This document shows, one piece after another, positions 1 to 7,307 of a DNA stretch of 37,652 bases (positions are counted from its first letter, which is position 1; the number at the start of each line of letters is the position of its first letter). Under the pieces are notes generated by a model. The model saw only the letters and a list, made by a program, of their open reading frames with translations. It ran no database searches and was not told where the DNA came from. The translations under genes and the position numbers were made by a program. Source of the DNA: an uncultured Clostridia bacterium (GTDB lineage: Bacteria; Bacillota_A; Clostridia; TANB77; CAG-508); NCBI GenBank assembly GCA_947624715.1, contig CANQLO010000012.1:1-37652 (forward strand). Reading direction: 5' to 3'.

Positions 1-51
1 TGAAGTTCAAATATCAATGGATTTTTCCGAATATACAAAAATGTAATAAAC

Positions 52-71
52 TTGTTATATTTTTGTAACAA
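52..71. terminator. small AT-rich hairpin
   Basis: TTGTTA and TAACAA face each other across an eight-base loop, just beyond the secF-side repeat cluster. It could weakly terminate the minus-strand sec operon. There is no clear U-run, so this is a tentative call. The rest of bases 1-71 shows no gene. Confidence 0.3.
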
Positions 72-147
72 TGTCAATAATCTCATCCCTTTTGAAAATA
101 ATGTCAATAACCTCCGTCCCTTTTGACAACCTCCGTCCCTTTTGACA
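72..147. repeat. dispersed 27-bp REP-like repeat, cluster 1
   Basis: Bases 102-128 hold one full unit with terminal inverted repeats TGTCAA and TTGACA around a CTCCGTCCC core. A partial unit lies at 129-147 and a degenerate one at about 72-98. Read on the other strand, the unit is the same as those at 28867-28893 and 31763 onward (consensus core GGGGACGGAG). The cluster ends at base 147 and the secF stop codon is at 148-150. The compact inverted-repeat form recalls REP or MITE-type elements, but no transposase is in the window. Confidence 0.7.
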
Positions 148-795
148 TTAAGATTTTTTCTTATTGGCGCTGTCTCTGCTTACGCAAATTGCTGTATAAA
201 CTGAAACTACTATTGCATATAATGATAATGCTATTGGCATTGTTAGTTCATTTACTGGTACTCTGCATAGAGCATATACACTATATAGTAATCCTTCTAC
301 AATAACTAAGTATTTTAGAAGTCCTAACATTTTCCTAACACCTCTATATCTTATTGCATAATATCCTACTATTAAGAGTGTTGATAATCCTATTGGTATT
401 ATGTATGGTTCTATAACATTTCTTAATCTTACATTTGAAGAATATGAAACAGTGAAATTATCGGCTGTTGATAATTCAACTTCATATTTTTCATTTAATT
501 TATCACATAAAGTTTGAACTTGCTCTTCTGTTATTTCATTTTTTGTTTTTATTAAAGCGCTATCTTCAAATAATTCAACACTTTGAACTAAAGTTTCTTC
601 GTCTCCAAATACTTCTTTAGCAATATCTTTTATTTCCGCTTCAGTGACTTTTTTATTTACTGTAAATGTTACAGTATATCCATTTGCATAATATAAATCA
701 ACTTTTAAACCAACAACTGCTGTGACTATTAAAGTACTTATAAATATTATGGCTAATGCTATATATATTATCTTTTTCTTCATTTCTTCTTGCAT
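148..795 (-). CDS. secF: SecF-like protein, short and degenerate
   Basis: This is the last gene of the yajC-TIGR04086-secD-secF series, and that position plus a SecF-like layout supports the call. A membrane segment at about residues 7-29 is followed by a 100-residue extracytoplasmic domain and three further hydrophobic segments (about 131-150, 160-178, 188-206), ending in a lysine-rich tail. At 215 residues it is clearly shorter than ordinary SecF (about 300) and seems to lack the last two membrane helices. The segment that should carry the conserved N-D pair of SecF helix 4 reads S-V here. The stop codon touches a REP-like repeat, so truncation by the repeat is possible. A GAAAGGA Shine-Dalgarno precedes the chosen ATG; a second ATG lies four codons later. 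Whether it still assists Sec export is uncertain. Confidence 0.65.
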   Translation of the reverse strand: MQEEMKKKIIYIALAIIFISTLIVTAVVGLKVDLYYANGYTVTFTVNKKVTEAEIKDIAKEVFGDEETLVQSVELFEDSALIKTKNEITEEQVQTLCDKLNEKYEVELSTADNFTVSYSSNVRLRNVIEPYIIPIGLSTLLIVGYYAIRYRGVRKMLGLLKYLVIVEGLLYSVYALCRVPVNELTMPIALSLYAIVVSVYTAICVSRDSANKKKS

Positions 796-809
796 GATTC
801 CTTTCTACA

Positions 810-2306
810 TTATTTATTTCTTACTAATAAATTTGTAACAGTTAGATTATATAATAAACTAATTAATATTGTCCAAAATATAACCATTCCAAAGCTATAT
901 ATTGTATCCCAGTTTGTAAAACAACATACTATTGATAACAATAATATTGGAATTAAACTCAAAGCATACTTTTTCATTGCATCATAATATTTTTCTATTC
1001 TTTCATCTTTACTTAAATATTTGCTCTTTATATTATTTAATAAAATATAATTAAATATTGTATTTATTATAAATGCTAGACCAATAGCCATTATTCCTTC
1101 AATAGATACTGTTACGTTTGTATATCTAATTACAATTAATAGTAATGCTACAAAACCAGTTGATAAAATTGATGCTAGCAAGCCTTTCATTTTGAATTTA
1201 ACTATCATTACTATTGATATAAGTACTGCTATTCCAACTAGTATACCTATTATTATTTTTATATCATTCATATCAAGATTTGATTCTATATATACATTTT
1301 CTGCAACTTCATATTCTATTGGTAATGGATCATTTTCAAGCATAGCTGCAATGTTATATCCACCATATACTGAATTTTTAACTTCTTCACTATCTGCTGA
1401 TGTTCCTATTGTTAGTGTTAAAACTCCGTTGTCAACTATTTCTGGAAATCTTGTTGAAAGCATTTCTGAATCATCTATTTTTAAAGTTACTTGCTTTTCA
1501 ATAGTTTCCGTTGATTCATTACTATCTGTTGTTTCATTACTACCTGTTTGTACATCAAGTGTATCTGTTTCATTATTATATGTTCCTTCGTTTACTTCGT
1601 TGGCTTCCTCATTTTCTGTTTCATTAGATACTTCTTGTTCTATTACAGCATTTTCATTATAATCTTGTGTAATATTTTTAAACTTTCTACTTCCGCTAGC
1701 AGTGAATTTTATATCTAGTCTTACTAATGTATATCCATATTGTTCAGTTTTACCAATAGTTGCACTTCTTATATCTTCGTTTGTCATTAAAACTTCACCT
1801 GTATTTGTATCTGTAATCTGGAATTTTCCTACTTGTGTTATATCAGAAAGTATTATATCTGTTTGATCATTTTCTGGGAGTTTTAATTCAATATTTCCTG
1901 TTGATTGATCACATGTAATAGTAAAGTCTTCAACTTTCTCTGCTTTTAATCTTGCTTTAATTATTTCTACAGATTTTCTATATTTTTCTATTTTTTCCTC
2001 TGGACTTTCTTTTTCTTCTTTTTCTTCTGTTCCTTGTTGTTCAGTTTCTTGGTTCTCTGTTTCATTTGTATCAGAAATTGTTGCTTCACCTAATTCTACT
2101 GTTTCACTTCCTGATTCTGCTTCTGAATCTTTTAATTCTAATACTACCTTTCTGTATCCACTTATATTAGTACCTAAGATATAACTTGGTAGCATATTAA
2201 CCATTTGATTTTTATCTAAATGATAAATTCCTACAAATGATATTACTGATATTAGTATAATAACTAATACAACTAAAACTACGTTTAATTTTTTTTGTGC
2301 TTTCAT
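810..2306 (-). CDS. secD: SecD-like protein, degenerate
   Basis: SecD and SecF form the PMF-driven complex that helps pull proteins through SecYEG. This 498-residue protein has an N-terminal membrane segment (about 9-27), a SecD-type P1 region containing the recognisable stretch VGKFQITDTNTGEVLMTNEDI, and about five C-terminal membrane helices from residue 350 on. Two low-complexity inserts rich in Glu, Asn, Ser and Thr interrupt the outer domain (about 60-108 and 228-270). The helix that normally carries the G-x-A-V-D-A-N-V proton-relay motif reads IGLAFIINTIF, so the conserved aspartate is missing. An AGGAGG site precedes the ATG. The gene sits 14 bases upstream of secF. The family call is fairly sure; retention of proton-coupled activity is doubtful. 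Confidence 0.75.
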   Translation of the reverse strand: MKAQKKLNVVLVVLVIILISVISFVGIYHLDKNQMVNMLPSYILGTNISGYRKVVLELKDSEAESGSETVELGEATISDTNETENQETEQQGTEEKEEKESPEEKIEKYRKSVEIIKARLKAEKVEDFTITCDQSTGNIELKLPENDQTDIILSDITQVGKFQITDTNTGEVLMTNEDIRSATIGKTEQYGYTLVRLDIKFTASGSRKFKNITQDYNENAVIEQEVSNETENEEANEVNEGTYNNETDTLDVQTGSNETTDSNESTETIEKQVTLKIDDSEMLSTRFPEIVDNGVLTLTIGTSADSEEVKNSVYGGYNIAAMLENDPLPIEYEVAENVYIESNLDMNDIKIIIGILVGIAVLISIVMIVKFKMKGLLASILSTGFVALLLIVIRYTNVTVSIEGIMAIGLAFIINTIFNYILLNNIKSKYLSKDERIEKYYDAMKKYALSLIPILLLSIVCCFTNWDTIYSFGMVIFWTILISLLYNLTVTNLLVRNK

Positions 2307-2321
2307 TTTTCCTCCTAATTA

Positions 2322-2723
2322 TTACTTGTGTATATTTACTCCTATTATTCCACCAATTACTCCTGCTAAAATTGAAGCTACTAGCATTATTATAGTTTTG
2401 CTATTTATTCCAAAACCTGTAATTGCTATGCTTGACAACAAATATATCGTTATCATATATATCATACCAACTAAAGCTCCATTTAATAGTCCGTTTTTCT
2501 TGATGTTTAGAGAACTTAAAATACTTCCTATTAAAATACTTAATGCAGATATAACAATTATTGTTGCTGGTATTATATTTTCTGATACATCTGTATATGT
2601 AAGAATAAGTGCTGTCACTAATAGTAATATTAACGAGATTACTATTGCGATTATACTCCCTTTTATAATTTTAAGCAAATTTCCAAATTTAGAGTTATTC
2701 TCTAACTTTTTTACATTATCCAT
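2322..2723 (-). CDS. TIGR04086-type small membrane protein
   Basis: This is a 133-residue, very hydrophobic protein with about four membrane segments (about 17-39, 46-65, 72-98, 104-126). Genes of the TIGR04086 family commonly lie between yajC and secD in Clostridia, and the position here fits. The function is unknown. The start was moved to the ATG at 2723: the in-frame GTG four codons upstream overlaps the AAAGGTGG Shine-Dalgarno that sits eight bases before this ATG. It is probably transcribed with yajC, secD and secF. Confidence 0.7.
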   Translation of the reverse strand: MDNVKKLENNSKFGNLLKIIKGSIIAIVISLILLLVTALILTYTDVSENIIPATIIVISALSILIGSILSSLNIKKNGLLNGALVGMIYMITIYLLSSIAITGFGINSKTIIMLVASILAGVIGGIIGVNIHK

Positions 2724-2783
2724 ATACACTTCCACCTTTCATTTAATTTCATGCTAAAATATATGTGAAGTGTATATGTTTTA

Positions 2784-3062
2784 TTACTTTATTTCTCTAT
2801 CATCTAACCCTGCAATTGCCCATTTTTCAACTGATACCTTTATATCATCAGGATATATTTTTAATATAACCCTGTCTTCTTCTATTTTATCTATTACACC
2901 TGATAACCCAGAATAAGTAATTACCTTGTCGCCTTTTTTTAATTCATCTTGCATTTTTTTTATTTCTTTTTCTTGCTTTTTTCTTTGTAGAGTTACCATA
3001 TAATATATCCATATTATTAATATTACTAATACTAGAGTAGTAAGTATATCTTTTATATTCAT
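2784..3062 (-). CDS. yajC: preprotein translocase subunit YajC
   Basis: YajC is a small inner-membrane protein associated with SecDF. The 92-residue product has one N-terminal membrane segment (about 7-24), then the family's basic linker (QRKKQEKEIKKMQDEL) and the compact C-terminal domain with KKGDKVITYSGLSG-like sequence and a V-I-L-K-I strand. Length and motif are typical. An AAGGAATAG site precedes the ATG. It lies downstream of the WG-repeat gene and upstream of the TIGR04086 gene, the usual Firmicute arrangement. Confidence 0.9.
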   Translation of the reverse strand: MNIKDILTTLVLVILIIWIYYMVTLQRKKQEKEIKKMQDELKKGDKVITYSGLSGVIDKIEEDRVILKIYPDDIKVSVEKWAIAGLDDREIK

Positions 3063-3125
3063 TCAACTATTCCTTTCACATAAAGATTTTATTAATCTTC
3101 TGCAATCACAGTAATTATTTCATTA

Positions 3126-4556
3126 TCATTGTTGATTTTGTTTATTTACATTTGAAGGTTTGCTTTGTTCTTCCCACCAGTCAATTATATTATAAACTTC
3201 ACCTTCTGCTGTCATATAATATCTTGTTACTTCTTCTGTAGTAATAGCATAAGCTGAATCAAGAACTGTATTTATCATAAGTTGTCCTGTCATTGCATTT
3301 ATAACTCCATAATGTTTTGCTATTGTTTTATTATCTTCACCAAATGTATCGATTTCAACAACTATTCCTTGAATGTCTGGTATAAATACAATACCATTTG
3401 TATTTTTTTCTACCTTATCGGTAACTTGATTACATCCTATTCCATCACATTGAACTTGTAGAATTGTTTCACCATTTTTGTCTATTAATCCCCACTTATT
3501 ATTAAGTTTTACTGGAATACAATTTCCTAATAATAAAAATCTATTTGTGACATTTGGATCTTCATATGAATTAACATCTAATCCTATACTATCATAATCT
3601 GGATGCACAATTATTTTTCCATTTACATTTATTACACTTTGCTTGTTTTCGTTAGATACTAAGTACAATCCAACATCTCTATCTATTATATCGATTGTCT
3701 CATAATCTGGTTTAACTTTTGTTATACCATCACTTCCTATTACACCAACTTTTTTGTCTTCAGTTGTAACAATAAAGTCATCAGTTCCTTCCATATATTC
3801 AATTTGAATATATCTAGCTGATATAACCGGAACTAATTCATTTGCACTATTAAGTGATGATACACCATAAAGTGATGTATTTTGGTCTTTTACAACTATC
3901 AAATTTCTAAGTAAAGCTTTTTCATTATTAAATTTAACATTGTCTTCAAATTCTGAATTTTCTAAACTAATATCTGGATAAGTTTTTTCATAATATGTTG
4001 TTAAATATGGAAGTCCAGCTATTGTTATTGTATTATTTTCTTCATTATATGAAATATTTAAGTTAAATGCCTTTGCTAATCCTTGTGATTCTATATAAAG
4101 TTTTTCTCCTTTAAGTATGACTTCTTCATCTATCTCAAAATTTTGTGGCAAGTCATTAACATCTGATGGATATTTTACTATTTCCTTTGAACCAGATGAA
4201 AATGTTACTATTTCCTTTGTGTTATTGATATAACATTTTGTTCTGTCTTCTGTATATTGTCTATATCCTCCTCTATAAAAGTTATATCCTAGATAAGGAC
4301 AAATATCACTTATAGAAGTATAAACTTTTCCATCTTCAATTAAAAATAATCCCTCTTGGCTACTAGCTTTTGAACTAGAAATTCCATCTATTACTACTTT
4401 TAATAAATTTGCTTTTAAGGTTTGCACATAATACCATATAATAACCGCAGATATAATTAATAATATTATTAAAATACTAACTATAATCAGCCAAACTTTT
4501 AATTTAGAATTCTTTTTTTCCTGCATTTTTATAGGGTTTTCTTCCATTAAATCCAT
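3126..4556 (-). CDS. membrane-anchored WG-repeat protein with stalk-like domain
   Basis: The function is not known. The 476-residue product has a short cytosolic tail and one membrane span (about 19-45). A region at about 60-190 resembles the copper amine oxidase N-terminal (stalk) domain, with an LFLIEDGKVYTSISDICPYLG-like motif. At least four WG-type repeats follow between about 265 and 440, the clearest being NKWGLIDKNGETIL. WG repeats form extracytoplasmic beta modules in clostridial surface proteins. The start is four bases past the tgt stop, and GGAGGAG lies in the end of tgt, so the two are translationally coupled. It interrupts the usual tgt-yajC neighbourhood. Confidence 0.7.
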   Translation of the reverse strand: MDLMEENPIKMQEKKNSKLKVWLIIVSILIILLIISAVIIWYYVQTLKANLLKVVIDGISSSKASSQEGLFLIEDGKVYTSISDICPYLGYNFYRGGYRQYTEDRTKCYINNTKEIVTFSSGSKEIVKYPSDVNDLPQNFEIDEEVILKGEKLYIESQGLAKAFNLNISYNEENNTITIAGLPYLTTYYEKTYPDISLENSEFEDNVKFNNEKALLRNLIVVKDQNTSLYGVSSLNSANELVPVISARYIQIEYMEGTDDFIVTTEDKKVGVIGSDGITKVKPDYETIDIIDRDVGLYLVSNENKQSVINVNGKIIVHPDYDSIGLDVNSYEDPNVTNRFLLLGNCIPVKLNNKWGLIDKNGETILQVQCDGIGCNQVTDKVEKNTNGIVFIPDIQGIVVEIDTFGEDNKTIAKHYGVINAMTGQLMINTVLDSAYAITTEEVTRYYMTAEGEVYNIIDWWEEQSKPSNVNKQNQQ

Positions 4557-4559
4557 ATG

Positions 4560-5759
<1,200 letters not shown>

Positions 5760-5780
5760 TTATATTAACTTCTATATTTT

Positions 5781-6803
5781 TTATTTTATAAACATTGCAT
5801 CTCCAAAGCTAAAAAATCTATATTTTTCATCTACTGCATGCTTATAAGCTTTTAATATAAATTCTCTATTTGAAAAAGCTGATACTAACATAAGTAGAGT
5901 GGATTCCGGTAAATGAAAGTTAGTAATAAGTGCGTCAACACACTTAAATTTGTAACCTGGATAAATAAATATTCCAGTATCTCCTTCTGTTTCTTTTACC
6001 AATCCATTTTCATCTGCAACAGTTTCTAATGTTCTGCAAGATGTTGTTCCTACTGATATTACTCTTCCTCCTGCTTTTTTTGTTTTATTTATTTTATCAG
6101 CATCCTCTTTTTTAATATAATAATGTTCTGTATGCATATGATGGTCTTCAATGTTCTTTTCTTTTACTGGTCTAAAAGTTCCGATTCCAACGTGTAAAGT
6201 TACATTTGCAATTTCTATTCCTTTTTCTTCTATTTTTTTTAGAAGTTCAGGTGTAAAATGTAAGCCTGCTGTTGGTGCTGCTGCTGATCCATTATATTTT
6301 GCATAAACTGTTTGATATCTATCTTTATCTTTTAATGATTCATGTATATATGGTGGTAATGGCATTAATCCAATCTTATCTAATATTTCGTTAAATATTC
6401 CATCATAAGTAAATTTTACTTTTCTGGTTCCACCTTCAAGAGTTTGTAATATTTCTGCTATTAAAATACCTTCTCCAAATATTACTTTTGTACCTTCATG
6501 AAGTTTGTTTCCTGGTCTTACCATACACTCCCAAATGTCACCTTCTATGTTATGCAATAATACAAATTCAACATTAGCTCCTGTTTCTTTTTTTCCATAA
6601 AGTCTTGCTGGTATTACTTTTGTATTATTTCTAACTAAGCAATCTCCCGGCTCTAAATAATCTATTATATTTTTAAAAACTTTGTCTTCTATTGTTTCAC
6701 TTTTTCTATCAAGTATCATAAGTCTTGATTCATCTCTTTGTTTTATTGGTACTTGAGCTATTAATTCTTCTGGTAATTCATAATTAAATTCGTTTAATTC
6801 CAT
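5781..6803 (-). CDS. queA: S-adenosylmethionine:tRNA ribosyltransferase-isomerase
   Basis: QueA moves the ribosyl group of SAM onto preQ1-modified tRNA to make epoxyqueuosine. The 340-residue product is the usual length and contains family motifs such as [10 protein letters not shown] at the N terminus, LMPLPPYIH in the middle, [10 protein letters not shown], and [15 protein letters not shown] near the C terminus. It is the first gene of the queA-tgt-WG-yajC-secDF run; a good sigma-A promoter lies just upstream. The AGAAGGAATGAC Shine-Dalgarno supports the ATG. Confidence 0.97.
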   Translation of the reverse strand: MELNEFNYELPEELIAQVPIKQRDESRLMILDRKSETIEDKVFKNIIDYLEPGDCLVRNNTKVIPARLYGKKETGANVEFVLLHNIEGDIWECMVRPGNKLHEGTKVIFGEGILIAEILQTLEGGTRKVKFTYDGIFNEILDKIGLMPLPPYIHESLKDKDRYQTVYAKYNGSAAAPTAGLHFTPELLKKIEEKGIEIANVTLHVGIGTFRPVKEKNIEDHHMHTEHYYIKKEDADKINKTKKAGGRVISVGTTSCRTLETVADENGLVKETEGDTGIFIYPGYKFKCVDALITNFHLPESTLLMLVSAFSNREFILKAYKHAVDEKYRFFSFGDAMFIK

Positions 6804-6843
6804 TTTGTCATTCCTTCTACATTTTATCTAAATTTACTGTTCT

Positions 6844-6872
6844 ATTTTACCAAAAAATTCTTTACTTTTCAA
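6844..6872 (-). promoter_or_regulatory. sigma-A promoter of queA
   Basis: On the minus strand TTGAAA (6867-6872) and TAAAAT (6844-6849) are separated by 17 bases. Each hexamer matches consensus at five of six positions. Predicted transcription start is near 6837, giving a leader of about 34 bases before queA. It faces away from the toxin-like promoter at 6963. Confidence 0.65.
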
Positions 6873-6962
6873 GTCCCATCAAACATTTTTAGCTTTTTTG
6901 TTTTAACTATTTTTGTTTTATAACATTTTCTAATTTTTATTTTAAAAATTCATACATTTTTG

Positions 6963-6991
6963 TTGACAAATTATGGTAATTATTGTAAAAT
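6963..6991 (+). promoter_or_regulatory. sigma-A promoter of the small toxin-like gene (RNA I)
   Basis: A perfect TTGACA (6963-6968) and TAAAAT (6986-6991) are spaced by 17 bases. The transcript would start near 6998 and open with a short stem (GCCT 6998-7001, AGGC 7006-7009) directly before the Shine-Dalgarno. Confidence 0.75.
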
Positions 6992-7025
6992 AATAGAGCC
7001 TTTATAGGCAAAAAGGAGGTGATTT

Positions 7026-7038
7026 ATATGTCGTCATA
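7026..7038. repeat. direct repeat copy a (over the toxin start codon)
   Basis: The 13 bases ATATGTCGTCATA cover the start codon of the small gene and recur exactly at 7198-7210, beyond the terminator. Because the second copy is transcribed from the opposite strand, the two RNAs carry complementary versions of the repeat. Confidence 0.85.
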
Positions 7039-7114
7039 TGATCTAATTTGGAGATTGATTTTGATGTTACTTATATCTAATTCAAATCTCCAAGATGATA
7101 AAAACGAAGACTAG
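7028..7114 (+). CDS. 28-residue hydrophobic peptide, candidate Fst/par-like type I toxin
   Basis: The peptide opens MSSYDLIWRL, continues as one hydrophobic stretch (about residues 6-17) and ends in a charged tail (DDKNED). A very strong AAGGAGGTGA site five bases before the ATG, its own consensus promoter and a terminator 18 bases past the stop show that it is a real gene. Fst-family toxins are 25-35 residues with the same plan: short N terminus, membrane helix, charged tail. An internal 9-bp inverted repeat (TTGGAGATT 7048-7056 with AATCTCCAA 7085-7093) would fold the mRNA. The flanking antisense gene, shared terminator and direct repeat support the toxin reading. Toxicity is inferred and no sequence homology is claimed; a leader peptide or small membrane regulator are alternatives. 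Confidence 0.7.
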   Translation: MSSYDLIWRLILMLLISNSNLQDDKNED

Positions 7115-7131
7115 TAGATTTCTACATAGTT

Positions 7132-7167
7132 AAAAAACAGGTAGTACCGAGAACTACCTGTTTTTTT
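7132..7167. terminator. bidirectional intrinsic terminator shared by RNA I and RNA II
   Basis: CAGGTAGT (7138-7145) pairs with ACTACCTG (7153-7160) around a seven-base loop. A run of six A on the left and seven T on the right make it work in both directions. It ends the small gene on the plus strand and the antisense RNA on the minus strand, and can also stop readthrough from ileS. Confidence 0.9.
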
Positions 7168-7197
7168 AGTATAAGCTTTGCTTATACGGAAATGTTA

Positions 7198-7210
7198 ATA
7201 TGTCGTCATA
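7198..7210. repeat. direct repeat copy b
   Basis: This is an exact second copy of ATATGTCGTCATA, 172 bases from the first and on the far side of the terminator. It lies inside the predicted antisense RNA. Confidence 0.85.
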
Positions 7211-7242
7211 CGAATAACATTTTGCTTTTTCAAGCTAATTTT

Positions 7243-7271
7243 ATATTATCATATATTTTTGTAATTGTCAA
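7243..7271 (-). promoter_or_regulatory. promoter of the antisense RNA
   Basis: On the minus strand a perfect TTGACA (7266-7271) is followed after 17 bases by TAATAT (7243-7248); a GATAAT hexamer at 15 bases is an alternative -10. It begins less than 40 bases past the ileS stop. Confidence 0.6.
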
Positions 7272-7307
7272 TTACTTTTAACAAATTTTTCTATTTTTTC
7301 ATTATAT

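Larger units (their letters stand above)
7132..7236 (-). ncRNA. candidate antisense antitoxin RNA (RNA II-like), about 105 nt
   Basis: A minus-strand promoter at 7243-7271 would start an RNA near 7236 that runs into the shared terminator. The RNA would hold a small GCTT/AAGC hairpin at its 5' end, the complement of the 13-base direct repeat (7198-7210), an 8-bp stem (GTATAAGC 7169-7176 with GCTTATAC 7180-7187) and the terminator stem complementary to the RNA I tail. Two separate complementary sites, one over the toxin start and one at the terminator, are the hallmark of par RNA II in pAD1. No protein is encoded. Expression is inferred. Confidence 0.65.

Noticed and set aside
1192..1662. 156-codon plus-strand ORF opposite secD
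   Set aside because: It is antisense to the Ser/Thr/Glu-rich part of secD, with serine-rich composition that mirrors that strand and no Shine-Dalgarno.
6804..7307. T-box or amino-acid leader for queA or ileS
   Set aside because: The short ORF faces away from both genes on the plus strand, and no T-box sequence (TGGNACC) or specifier loop is seen; ileS starts at the other end, at 10073.
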